Source of the DNA: Desulfofalx alkaliphila DSM 12257
GTDB taxonomy: Bacteria > Bacillota > Desulfotomaculia > Desulfotomaculales > Desulfohalotomaculaceae
Length of the DNA stretch: 64,000 bases
NCBI RefSeq assembly: GCF_000711975.1
Contig: NZ_KL544001.1
Coordinates: forward strand, 93,362-157,361
Direction of reading: 5' to 3'
Shown here: piece after piece, positions 24,865 through 32,873 of the stretch
Position numbering within the stretch: position 1 is the first letter of the stretch
Layout: every line of letters begins with the position of its first letter
Translations under genes and position numbers: made by a program
The notes under the pieces: generated by a model
Database searches by the model: none
What the model was told of the DNA's origin: nothing
What the model saw: the letters and a program-made list of their open reading frames with translations, nothing else

Positions 24865-26019
24865 ATGAGAATTAACAACAACATTATGGCCTTAAATGCC
24901 CACAGGCAGTTGGGTATGAACCAAACCAACGCATCGAAGTCTATGGAGAAACTCTCTTCGGGCTTCAGAATCAACCGTGCCGGGGATGACGCAGCAGGTT
25001 TAGCAATCTCTGAAAAAATGAGAGGGCAAATTCGTGGTTTGAAACAGGCACAAAGAAATGCCCAAGACGGTATCAGCTTGATTCAAACTGCCGAAGGTGC
25101 ACTCAATGAGACCCATGCTATTCTGCAAAGAATGCGGGAGCTAGCGACCCAGTCAGCTACTGACACCAACACCGAAGTTGATCGTGGCGAGATCCAAAAA
25201 GAAATCGATCAGCTTGCAGCTGAAATCACACGAATTGCTGATACAACTGAGTTTAACACCCAGAATCTTTTAGGTGGGGAATTCAAAGCTAAATTCCATA
25301 TTGGTGCTAATAAAGGGCAGAACGTTGATTTGGCTATCAATGCAATGGATGCTGATGCACTGAAAGTACAGGGAGAGGCTTATACTGTAGATAGCGGTAT
25401 TGATGGTCTGCAGTTTTTGAACAGAACCGGTGAAGGATTCGAATTTGAGGTTGTATTAAATACTGAAGACGGGAAAGGAACGTTTGCTGAGATAGATGAA
25501 GCTAGTGGGAAAATCACCGTTACTTTAAACACAAAAGATAGCGCTAGCGCTTCCGATGCTACTCTGGCCGACGTAAAAGCTGCTCTAGAGAGTGTAGCTG
25601 GAGAGGCTGGTTTCCAACTTGTTGTAGCCGACGATTTTGATGGGGAGGCAGAAGCAGAAACCGTTAGTAGTACTACTCTAACTTTTGAGATTGATGAGGA
25701 TGCCAGTAAGAGCGTTGGAATCAACGTATCTTCACAAACTGCCGCTGATGCCGCAATTACGACAATCAACGATGCTCTCGAAACCGTTTCCGCTGAACGC
25801 TCCAAGCTCGGTGCTATGCAGAACCGCCTAGAGCACACCATTGCTAACCTCGGCACCTCTGCAGAGAACCTCCAAGCTGCTGAGTCTCGGATCCGTGATC
25901 TCGACATGGCTGAAGAGATTATGGCATTCACCAAGAACAACATTCTCCAGCAGGCTGCAACCGCTATGTTGGCTCAAGCTAATATGGCACCTCAATCTGT
26001 ACTGCAGTTGCTTGGATAA
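24865..26019 (+). CDS. hag: Flagellin
   Basis: 384 residues. Conserved D0/D1 ends: N-terminal MRINNNIMALNAHRQLG and SGFRINRAGDDAAGLAISE, C-terminal ESRIRDLDMAEEIMAFTKNN and QANMAPQSVLQLL. The central surface domain (about 170-300) is acidic and variable. AAGGAGGT is 6 bases before ATG. Codon use is richer in T than in neighbours in the middle part, which is usual for the variable region. Transcription is by the sigma-D promoter and translation probably by CsrA/FliW. A strong terminator follows. Confidence 0.95.
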   Translation: MRINNNIMALNAHRQLGMNQTNASKSMEKLSSGFRINRAGDDAAGLAISEKMRGQIRGLKQAQRNAQDGISLIQTAEGALNETHAILQRMRELATQSATDTNTEVDRGEIQKEIDQLAAEITRIADTTEFNTQNLLGGEFKAKFHIGANKGQNVDLAINAMDADALKVQGEAYTVDSGIDGLQFLNRTGEGFEFEVVLNTEDGKGTFAEIDEASGKITVTLNTKDSASASDATLADVKAALESVAGEAGFQLVVADDFDGEAEAETVSSTTLTFEIDEDASKSVGINVSSQTAADAAITTINDALETVSAERSKLGAMQNRLEHTIANLGTSAENLQAAESRIRDLDMAEEIMAFTKNNILQQAATAMLAQANMAPQSVLQLLG

Positions 26020-26038
26020 TATCTTTCATAGTAATGTA

Positions 26039-26066
26039 ACCCCGGGCGCAAGCCCGGGGTCGTTTA
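26039..26066 (+). terminator. Terminator after flagellin
   Basis: ACCCCGGGC/GCCCGGGGT stem with GCAA tetraloop, followed by CGTTTATT. Very stable. Confidence 0.9.
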
Positions 26067-26068
26067 TT

Positions 26069-26679
26069 ATTGCTGACAACTAACTTATTAGTTATAAAAG
26101 GATTTTGATGAAAAATGAAAAATAATTGGTTAGTTAGGGAAACGTGGTAATAATCGGCAATATATATTTGACAGTGGTAAAAGTTACTTGTTATAAGGTT
26201 GCTAAGAAATTTATGTTGAGGTCAGGTATAAAGCTATACCTGTTTATGAGCCAGAATGAGCGAAGTATTATTAATCATCAGGTAAAGGTGAGATTGCAAA
26301 GTATTAATTTATCAAACGGTTAATATTTATAAGTTGGCGAAGACCTTATCGAAGAGAAACCACTAATTTTGGCTTCTTTAGTTATGGGTACACAAAATAA
26401 GCCAAATAAAGATACAGAGAATGAAATTTTCTTATCAAATGGTTTTGGATTAATAAGGTTTGGGTAGTTATATAATGAATTGTCCCATGTTGCAAATATT
26501 GGTGCCTGGTGCTTTTGCGATGCCAGGCACCTAACTTATTAATTTATCTGAAGGATTTGAGAAATGGTACTTGGTTAGCTAGGGAATACTTGTTAAAATA
26601 AGTATGGGGTGCCAAAGGCCAAGAACGTATTGATAATGAAGTAATTGATAAATTTACTTATTTGAGGGTGGAATTTTGC
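26069..26679. other. AT-rich non-coding segment before the HEPN-MNT pair
   Basis: About 600 bases with no credible gene, clearly poorer in GC than the surroundings. It holds two imperfect copies of one block, starting with CTAACTTATTA at 26080 and CTAACTTATTAATT at 26531; both continue as AAGGATTT-GA, an AAATG, TTGGTTAG-TAGGGAA. It also has a perfect hairpin CAGGTATA/TATACCTG (26223-26242) and a larger hairpin GGTGCCTGG/CCAGGCACC (26501-26531). It looks like a remnant of earlier insertions and serves as the leader of the HEPN gene. Confidence 0.55.
26524..26540 (+). repeat. 17-bp direct repeat, left copy
   Basis: CAGGCACCTAACTTATT. Identical to 27509-27525 on the far side of the HEPN-MNT genes. 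The left half is also the right arm of the GGTGCCTGG/CCAGGCACC hairpin. Confidence 0.8.
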
Positions 26680-27111
26680 ATGAAAATAAATATCAATATG
26701 TTGCAACACAAATCTGCAGATATTGTTAAGGCTAAAAATATATTAGAGCAATACGGCAGCTTAACGTTAGGTAATTTTTTGGCTGACGAAACGGTGGTTT
26801 CTGCTGCCAAGTATCAGCTTATTGTAGCCATAGAAGCCGCACAAAATATATGTAATCATCTGGTGGCCCGGCTGGCAAGGCGTGCTCCTGTAAGCTATAG
26901 TGATTGTTATGTTATTTTGCGGGATGAAGGTTTAATTGATGAGCAATTGGCAGAAAGTTTGTCTAAGATGGCAAAGTTCCGAAACTTGTTGGTGCATAGG
27001 TATGGTAATATTGATGATGAAATAGTATATGATATTATTAAGTCTGGAAATTTAAACAATTTAACAACTTTTCTTTCATTGGTGAACAAACTGGTGGAGA
27101 AGGGGTATTAA
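26680..27111 (+). CDS. HEPN-domain toxin, HepT-like
   Basis: 143 residues from ATG 26680, which follows GAGGGTGG by 8 bases. A helical HEPN protein of the HepT (DUF86) type with the RNase/toxin motif R101-NLLV-H106-R-Y108, that is RX4HXY, in KFRNLLVHRYG. In studied pairs HepT is an RNase or tRNA-targeting toxin, silenced when MntA adds AMP to the motif tyrosine. The partner nucleotidyltransferase gene starts on the base after this stop codon. Base composition is AT-rich compared with the flagellar genes on both sides, which suggests transfer. Confidence 0.88.
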   Translation: MKININMLQHKSADIVKAKNILEQYGSLTLGNFLADETVVSAAKYQLIVAIEAAQNICNHLVARLARRAPVSYSDCYVILRDEGLIDEQLAESLSKMAKFRNLLVHRYGNIDDEIVYDIIKSGNLNNLTTFLSLVNKLVEKGY

Positions 27112-27519
27112 ATGAAACAAGAGATTAATATAATTAAGGCTGAACTGGAGCGTTTTTTTAAAGATGACACAAGGGTAGTTTTTGCTTACTTGCACGGTTC
27201 TATATTACATGATGTGGATAGTTATAACGACTTAGATGTAGCTATTTATATTGACGAAGATTTCGTTGATACTAAAAAGACATATGATTTAGAAATTGAC
27301 TTGTCATTGGAATTGGAAAAGATCTTTCGTAAACCTGTAGATGTTAAGATTTTAAACAATGTTTTTACTGGCTTTGCCTATCATGCTACATCCGGGCTGC
27401 TGGTTTACTGCCGGGATGAACTTTGTCGATACAATTTTCTAGAGAAAACCTGGCAGCTGTATTTTGATTTTCAGCCCCATGTAAAGGCTTATTTAAAAGA
27501 TCTGGTGACAGGCACCTAA
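27112..27519 (+). CDS. MNT-domain nucleotidyltransferase antitoxin, MntA-like
   Basis: 135 residues. A minimal nucleotidyltransferase with G29-S30 and the metal-binding D40-L-D42 (GSILHDVDSYNDLDVAIY), the GSX9DXD signature of MNT proteins. MntA antitoxins modify and silence the HEPN toxin with AMP. The start touches the HEPN stop (TAAATG), so the two are one unit. Its last four codons (VTGT and stop) lie in the right copy of the 17-bp direct repeat, so the repeat supplies the C-terminus. Confidence 0.88.
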   Translation: MKQEINIIKAELERFFKDDTRVVFAYLHGSILHDVDSYNDLDVAIYIDEDFVDTKKTYDLEIDLSLELEKIFRKPVDVKILNNVFTGFAYHATSGLLVYCRDELCRYNFLEKTWQLYFDFQPHVKAYLKDLVTGT

Positions 27520-27525
27520 CTTATT
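27509..27525 (+). repeat. 17-bp direct repeat, right copy
   Basis: CAGGCACCTAACTTATT, identical to 26524-26540. It covers the stop codon of the MNT gene. The two copies are 985 bases apart and bracket the toxin-antitoxin pair. Confidence 0.8.
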
Positions 27526-27527
27526 TG

Positions 27528-27555
27528 CTACCTGTAAAATGCAGGTAGTTTTTTA
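27528..27555 (+). terminator. Terminator after HEPN-MNT pair
   Basis: CTACCTG/CAGGTAG stem, 7-base loop, six T. It separates the toxin-antitoxin unit from fliD. Confidence 0.85.
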
Positions 27556-27565
27556 TTGCTGCATC

Positions 27566-27592
27566 TAAAGATTTGCCCCCGTTTGCCGATAG
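27566..27592 (+). promoter_or_regulatory. Sigma-D promoter of fliD operon
   Basis: TAAA (27566-27569), exactly 15 bases, then GCCGATAG (27585-27592), a 7/8 match to GCCGATAT. It lies 44 bases before the fliD start. The best sigma-D site in the window. Confidence 0.85.
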
Positions 27593-27635
27593 GTAATATA
27601 AGAGTATTTCCTTTGATAGAAGGGCGGAATAAATT

Positions 27636-29195
27636 ATGTATATGCGTTTTGGCGGTATTGCCTCTGGTTTAGACACCCATCAAATAGTTACAGATTTAAT
27701 GCGGGCTGAGCGGATGAAGGTTGATTCGCTGCTGCAGAAAAAGCAGGTGCTTGAATGGCAGCGGGAGGAAATTAGAGGGGTTAACAATAAGCTGCGGGTG
27801 CTGCGCGATCTTTCCTTTGACATGCGTCTAGAGCGCACCTACAGCAGCTACCGGGCTTCTTCAACTAACGACACCGTACTCACCGCCAAGGGTGGGGCAA
27901 ACTCTTTAGAAGGTACCTATAATATCAGCGTTAAACAGCTGGCCGCCACCGCCTCTGCCCAGAGCAGTGAGGCCATTGGCCTGCAGGGTAACACTACGGC
28001 TAAAATAGCAGATTTCTTTGGTTATGAAGAAAACTTTAAACTCAATATTACCCTTGGCAGCGGAGAAGCTGCCAGAACGGCGGAAATTGATGTGAATGTG
28101 AATGCCGATAACATTCATACCATTGTTAATAAAATAAATAATTTGCGGGATGCAGACGGCAAAAGTTTTGGCATACGGGCCCATTACGACGAGACCCTGG
28201 ACAGGATTTTTATTCAGTCGGTGGCCACCGGTGAAAGTCAGCAGATTAAGATTACTGATAACACCGGAGAAGTTTTTGGAGAAGGTGTGGAAGAAAACAG
28301 TTTCCTTAAAAAGCTTAATCTTACAGAAGCCCTGTATAGTGAAGGCGGCGTTAAAGGTCAAGACGCTAAGATTATTATGCAGATGGGCTCCGGTGAAGGC
28401 GTGGAGTATTCCTTTGCCAATAACAACATCAATATTCTGGGCATGTCCTTAAACCTGCGGGGTACCGGCGAAACCACCGTGACGGTGGCCAGGGATACCG
28501 AAGCGATGTTTGAAAACATTGTTAATTTTATCAATAAGTACAATGAAACAGTGGAAGGCTTAAATGCTAAGCTACTGGAACAGCGCTATGCCGATTACCC
28601 GCCCCTTACCGATACCATGCGGGAGCAGTTGACCGATAAGGAAATTGAACAGTGGGAAGAAAAGGCCAGAAGCGGTATGCTGCGCCGGGATCCCATGCTG
28701 TCTAGCATCTTAACAAAACTGCGCAGCACTGTGGGCGGAGTGGTTAGTGATGTGACCGGTAACGAAGGTTACGACCGCTTGTCGGCCATTGGCATTACCA
28801 CCACCGCCAACTATATGTCAGCCACCCTGGTAATTAATGAAGACAAACTGCGGGAAGCTATTCAGAAGGATCCGGACGGGGTAATGGAGCTGTTCCGCAA
28901 AGACGGTCAAAGCACCGAAGAAATGGGTATTGCCCGCCGGCTGTCTGCCGAGCTTGACCGCGGCATTGAAATGATAAGGGAAAGGGCGGGCAGTGCCGAT
29001 AATTTGGCAGACCAAAGTTTTATGAGTGAGGCCATCCGCCGGGTGGAAGATGACATCAACCGCTGGGAAGAGCGCCTAGCCAGAATAGAAGATCGCTATT
29101 GGCGGCAGTTTACCGCCATGGAAAAAGTGGTTGCCCAATTGAATGAGCAGAGCATGTGGCTGATGCAGCAATTTGGCGGCGGAATGTTATTTTAG
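27636..29195 (+). CDS. fliD: Filament cap protein FliD (HAP2)
   Basis: 519 residues. FliD caps the filament and guides flagellin folding. The N-terminus MRFGGIASGLDTHQIV-DLM, LEWQREEIRGVNNKL and the C-terminal coiled-coil INRWEERLARIEDRYWRQF with AMEKVVAQLNEQ match the family. AGAAGGGCGG precedes ATG 27636. A canonical sigma-D promoter is just upstream. It is followed by fliS. Confidence 0.93.
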   Translation: MYMRFGGIASGLDTHQIVTDLMRAERMKVDSLLQKKQVLEWQREEIRGVNNKLRVLRDLSFDMRLERTYSSYRASSTNDTVLTAKGGANSLEGTYNISVKQLAATASAQSSEAIGLQGNTTAKIADFFGYEENFKLNITLGSGEAARTAEIDVNVNADNIHTIVNKINNLRDADGKSFGIRAHYDETLDRIFIQSVATGESQQIKITDNTGEVFGEGVEENSFLKKLNLTEALYSEGGVKGQDAKIIMQMGSGEGVEYSFANNNINILGMSLNLRGTGETTVTVARDTEAMFENIVNFINKYNETVEGLNAKLLEQRYADYPPLTDTMREQLTDKEIEQWEEKARSGMLRRDPMLSSILTKLRSTVGGVVSDVTGNEGYDRLSAIGITTTANYMSATLVINEDKLREAIQKDPDGVMELFRKDGQSTEEMGIARRLSAELDRGIEMIRERAGSADNLADQSFMSEAIRRVEDDINRWEERLARIEDRYWRQFTAMEKVVAQLNEQSMWLMQQFGGGMLF

Positions 29196-29228
29196 TGAAA
29201 TGTCTTATTAGATGGGAGGTATAAATAA

Positions 29229-29621
29229 ATGCAGGCACCAAATCCTTATGCCCAGTACCAGCAAAATGCAGTAAACAGTGCTGATCCGGGCCAGCTGACC
29301 CTGATGCTCTACAACGGAGCCCTAAAGTTTAATAAACAGGCCATGGTTCAGTTGGAAGCAAAAAACATCGAGCAGACCAACTACTATATTCAGCGGGTAC
29401 AGGACATTATCACCGAGCTGATGGTCTCATTGAACCAGGAATATGAAATATCTAAAAACCTCTTAAGCCTCTATGACTACATCAATCGCCGGCTGGTAGA
29501 TGCCAACGTAAAAAAGGATATGGCAATATTAGAAGAGGTACAGGGTATGCTGGAAGAATTGCGCAACACCTGGGCGGAAGCCTTAAAACAGGTAAAAATA
29601 AGCCGGGCTGTGGGCACTTAA
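29229..29621 (+). CDS. fliS: Flagellin chaperone FliS
   Basis: 130 residues, four-helix chaperone that keeps flagellin unfolded before export. Typical starts NPYAQYQQNAVNSADPGQLT and LMLYNGALKF are present, and LYDYINRRLVDANVKKD lies in the third helix. GGGAGGT is 8 bases before ATG. It is followed without a gap by a helical protein in the fliT slot. Confidence 0.94.
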   Translation: MQAPNPYAQYQQNAVNSADPGQLTLMLYNGALKFNKQAMVQLEAKNIEQTNYYIQRVQDIITELMVSLNQEYEISKNLLSLYDYINRRLVDANVKKDMAILEEVQGMLEELRNTWAEALKQVKISRAVGT

Positions 29622-30095
29622 ATGACGGTACAAAGTTTATTGGCAAAACTTCTGGAACTGATCAAGCAGAAGGAAAAGTTAATGGCAGAAATACTGCAGC
29701 TGAGCAATAAAATGGCCGGCAACATAGAAGACTGGGAAGAATTTAACCGGCTTTTAAATGTCAGACAGCAGTATATTGAAAAAATAGACCAGTTGGACCG
29801 GCAGATGCAAAGGCTGCAGCAAATGATTAAAGACCAGGCCGGGGTGGGTGACTGGCCGGGGTTGAAAAAGCTGCACCCCCAAAGGGCAAGTGCCATCGAG
29901 GCTGTGCAGAGCAACATTGGCCAAATGGCCTTAAAGGCCAAAGAACTTACCGACCAGGCCGGCCGGCTGGCCAAGCAGAGGATGAATGAGCTGAAGCAAA
30001 AGATGCAGAATATGCAGGCAAGCAAGGCCGGAATGGCAGCCTACAGGAAAAAGGGTGCCCAGCATGACGGTTACTTTATAGATAAGAAGAAATAG
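29622..30095 (+). CDS. FliT/FlgN-like helical flagellar chaperone
   Basis: 157 residues starting on the base after the fliS stop. The sequence is helical throughout with heptads (LLAKLLELIKQKEKLMAEIL, QYIEKIDQLDRQMQRLQQMI) and a lysine/glutamine-rich C-terminus. It sits in the position of fliT in Bacillus (fliD-fliS-fliT), and FliT is the FliD chaperone. Family assignment rests mainly on context. Confidence 0.7.
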   Translation: MTVQSLLAKLLELIKQKEKLMAEILQLSNKMAGNIEDWEEFNRLLNVRQQYIEKIDQLDRQMQRLQQMIKDQAGVGDWPGLKKLHPQRASAIEAVQSNIGQMALKAKELTDQAGRLAKQRMNELKQKMQNMQASKAGMAAYRKKGAQHDGYFIDKKK

Positions 30096-30108
30096 TGGGG
30101 AAGTGAGT

Positions 30109-30483
30109 ATGATGAAGGTACAAAGTTTAGACCCCTTGGTGCAAACCCATCGGTTAGATAATCGGGTACATAGCCAAGCCGGCGCCGACAATCGTTGGGA
30201 AAAGGCCTATTTTGAAAAGGAACAAGAGAGAGAAAGAACAAATGAACGGGAGCATTTCAGCCGGGATGTTTTGGAAAAGGCTGTTGAACAGGCCAATGAA
30301 ACCATGCTTATATATAACAGAGGATTAAGCTTTCAGCTTCACGAAGAGAGCGGCCAGTGGATGGTCTCGGTTATCAACAAGGACACCGATGAGGTGATAA
30401 GGGAGATACCGCCGGAATGGCTCCTGGACATGGTGGCTCATTTTAAAGACATGGTTGGTATAATGGTGGATGAAATTGTGTAA
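30109..30483 (+). CDS. flaG: FlaG-family flagellar protein
   Basis: 124 residues. The C-terminal FlaG domain is plain: LSFQLHEESGQWMVSVINKD followed by TDEVIREIPPEWLLDM. The N-terminal half is charged and probably disordered. ATG 30109 is 5 bases after GGGGAAG; ATG 30112 is also possible. FlaG proteins affect filament length; exact role is unclear. Last flagellar gene of this block; a weak terminator follows. Confidence 0.88.
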   Translation: MMKVQSLDPLVQTHRLDNRVHSQAGADNRWEKAYFEKEQERERTNEREHFSRDVLEKAVEQANETMLIYNRGLSFQLHEESGQWMVSVINKDTDEVIREIPPEWLLDMVAHFKDMVGIMVDEIV

Positions 30484-30513
30484 AAGGGAGTGCAGTCACT
30501 TTCTTTTATTTTT
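30482..30513 (+). terminator. Probable terminator after flaG
   Basis: AAAGGGAGTG pairs with CACTTTCTTT (two G-T pairs) around CAGT, then TATTTTT. Moderate strength. Confidence 0.5.
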
Positions 30514-30533
30514 CTGACGGTGGGGGGGATACC

Positions 30534-31421
30534 ATGAAGAGGCGTGTTATTATAACAACTGCCGCTCTTATTATCATGTTATTTGCCGCTTTACTTAGCG
30601 GATGTCAAAAAACAAGCCAGGAACCCAGCTTTACCTTGGATAACTACCCCAAGGTAGACGGTTCCACGGTTACCATTCCTCTGTCTGAGGCCGTTGCCGC
30701 AAGGCTTACGGCACTTAGCCCGGAAGAAGTTAGGCCACATATCCTGCATAATAAAACCCATCAGGCCTATGTCAACCTGATCAATAAAGAGGCAGATCTT
30801 ATTTTTGTGACCGGCCCTTCGGAAGAAGAACTGGCTCTGGCTGAAGAAAAGGGAGTTGGCTTGGAGCTCATACCCATTGTCAGCGAAGCCTTTGTATTCT
30901 TAACCCATGCCCATAATCCGGTTCAGGGCTTAAGCCTGGATGAAATCAGGCGTATTTACACCGGGGATATAACCAACTGGTCCCAGGTGGGGGGCCCCGA
31001 CCTGCCCATTGTGGCTTACCAGCGGCCGGTTAATTCCGGCAGCCAAACGGGTTTTTTGGACTTGGTGCTGCAGGGGCTTACCCCCATGGAAGCTCCAACT
31101 GAAAGAATAGTGGCCGATATGGGAGGCCTGATCGATGCGGTTGCCGCCTATGAAAACGGTCCCCATGCCCTGGGTTATTCCTACTACTATTTTGTTGTGG
31201 ACATGTGGGGCAATGAAAATGTCAAGTTATTAGAAATTAACGGGGTTTATCCCGACCGGGAAACCATCCGCACCGGGGACTACCCTGTTACAACCGCCTA
31301 TTATGCCGTTATAAGGGACGATGAACCGGAGGGGAGCCCGGCAAGGCAAGTGATTGCCTGGATATTGTCGGAAGAGGGGCAAAGGCTGGCCGAGGAGACC
31401 GGTTATGTTAAGATCAAGTAG
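30534..31421 (+). CDS. PstS-like substrate-binding lipoprotein
   Basis: 295 residues. Signal peptide with lipobox LLSGC (lipid on Cys near 24), then a PBP-like type 2 domain of the PstS kind. Clear features are LIFVTGPSEEELALAEEKG, a hinge strand VFLTHAHNPVQGLSLDEI, RRIYTGDITNWSQVGG and YQRPVNSGSQTGFLDLVL. PstS proteins bind phosphate for an ABC importer, but no pstCAB genes are here. It may instead be a sensor or scavenger. GGGGGGGA-type ribosome site before ATG. Its 3' end overlaps the next lipoprotein gene by 17 bases. Confidence 0.85.
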   Translation: MKRRVIITTAALIIMLFAALLSGCQKTSQEPSFTLDNYPKVDGSTVTIPLSEAVAARLTALSPEEVRPHILHNKTHQAYVNLINKEADLIFVTGPSEEELALAEEKGVGLELIPIVSEAFVFLTHAHNPVQGLSLDEIRRIYTGDITNWSQVGGPDLPIVAYQRPVNSGSQTGFLDLVLQGLTPMEAPTERIVADMGGLIDAVAAYENGPHALGYSYYYFVVDMWGNENVKLLEINGVYPDRETIRTGDYPVTTAYYAVIRDDEPEGSPARQVIAWILSEEGQRLAEETGYVKIK

Positions 31422-32841
31422 TCAATTGGTAAGCACCCTTTTACTGGCCTTAATTTTTCTGGTGGGCTGCGGTGCCGGAGGGGAGAAGCCTGACCAGGGG
31501 AGAAAGGCAATTTATGCCCCTGTGGAGGTCCACCATGTTGTGGAAAACCCCCTTGAAATTATTGATATAAGGGTATCTGAGGATGAAAACCAGAGCTGGA
31601 CTTATTTTCAAATCAGCGGTTTGCGCGATCAAGGGGTGGAGGATAAGGTCAACGGGGCTATTGAGTCCCTCTTTAAGAAGATGGTTCCCTATGCCACAGG
31701 GGAGAAGCTGCTGCCCTATCGGGGGGCGGAGTCTGCCCTCCAAGGGAGCAGGGAAGTGCTTGACGGTGTAATATGGGTAATGCCGCAATTTAACTGCAAC
31801 AATGTCCTTTCTGTCATGGCTTATGTGATGGTGACCTACGACAACCCCAACCCTGGGCCGGATCATTTCCTTGCCCTTGAAAGCTTAAATTTCGATCTTA
31901 ATACCGGTGAAACTTTTTCAATAACCGATGTATTTACCGATGATGCAGACGGCCTCGGGATTGCCAATGAAGCCATAGCCGATGAGATTAAGCGCAGAAA
32001 CACTGCCTCTGATATTTACAGCGACTTTGCTTTGGCGGCCCCATTTAAGGGTATTGGCCGGGATCAAAAGTTTTACCTGGCCTATGACGGCCTTAGAATT
32101 GTCATTGATTATAATAACCCTGAGTTTGATGTGGGTTTTTCTTATATTGAGGTGGCGGTGCCCTTTTATGGCCCCGACGGATATATGGCCATTACCGAAC
32201 GTTTTTATGATAAGGACCGGTCTATTTTTGTTAATGAGCATGTCACCAAACGGTTTTTAGAGGACAATTACAGAAATTTCAGCTCTGAAAGGGATTCTTA
32301 CCGGGAGAACGGTGCAGAGTGGATCATATACCTGGCCCGCCCCAAAGATTTGCCGGAAGGATTTAATGAGCCAGTGGATGCCTTGCGGCTTGACAGGGGA
32401 GGAAGGGCGGCCTTTTCAGAGCGGGGCTTGGCTGTATCCCTTGTGGAGCAAAATATTTATGTCCACCGTATTGGGCCCTATGTAAACATTAGCAGTTACC
32501 TGCATATCATTACCGATGCCAATGAAAGCCTGTGGGAGGAAACCTATTGTACTTATACTGAAGCCGGCAAGCCACTGGAGATAAAAGACTTGTTTGTAGA
32601 TGGCTATGATTACCATGGTTTAATCAATGACACTGTCCAGGGGGTCCTTAAAGAATATGGTCCAGCCCGGGACCTTGACATTGAAGTTTTACCGGAGGAC
32701 TGGACCTTTAAACTGGATGAGACAGGTATTTCTTTTATTACCAAACCCTATGAGTGGTCTTTTAACAGTAAGCATCCCCTTAGCTTCCATATTTCTTATG
32801 GGGAGATTGGCTATGATAATTTAAAAGCATTCGTGGATTAG
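31405..32841 (+). CDS. Lipoprotein with DUF3298/DUF4163-like region
   Basis: 478 residues from ATG 31405, 6 bases after GAGGAGA inside the previous gene. Signal peptide with lipobox LVGCG. Two similar halves look like the DUF4163-DUF3298 (PdaC/RsiV-type) fold: WTYFQISGLRDQGVEDKVNG with LNFDLNTGETFSITDVF in the first, and YVNISSYLHIITDANESLW with EAGKPLEIKDLF in the second. Such domains occur in surface proteins that bind peptidoglycan or lysozyme; here the ligand is unknown. Translational overlap with the PstS-like gene suggests a joint role. Confidence 0.72.
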   Translation: MLRSSSQLVSTLLLALIFLVGCGAGGEKPDQGRKAIYAPVEVHHVVENPLEIIDIRVSEDENQSWTYFQISGLRDQGVEDKVNGAIESLFKKMVPYATGEKLLPYRGAESALQGSREVLDGVIWVMPQFNCNNVLSVMAYVMVTYDNPNPGPDHFLALESLNFDLNTGETFSITDVFTDDADGLGIANEAIADEIKRRNTASDIYSDFALAAPFKGIGRDQKFYLAYDGLRIVIDYNNPEFDVGFSYIEVAVPFYGPDGYMAITERFYDKDRSIFVNEHVTKRFLEDNYRNFSSERDSYRENGAEWIIYLARPKDLPEGFNEPVDALRLDRGGRAAFSERGLAVSLVEQNIYVHRIGPYVNISSYLHIITDANESLWEETYCTYTEAGKPLEIKDLFVDGYDYHGLINDTVQGVLKEYGPARDLDIEVLPEDWTFKLDETGISFITKPYEWSFNSKHPLSFHISYGEIGYDNLKAFVD

Positions 32842-32843
32842 TA

Positions 32844-32873
32844 AAGGCGGATAACCCTATCCGCCTATTTTGT
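32844..32873. terminator. Terminator between the lipoprotein and cNMP/DUF2225 genes
   Basis: AGGCGGATA/TATCCGCCT stem with 4-base loop and ATTTTG tail; the minus-strand gene ends inside it. Confidence 0.75.

Noticed and set aside
26101..26520. Broken gene in the AT-rich segment
   Set aside because: Six frames are all interrupted at short intervals and no stretch matches a family I know, so I call it non-coding with decayed repeats rather than a pseudogene.
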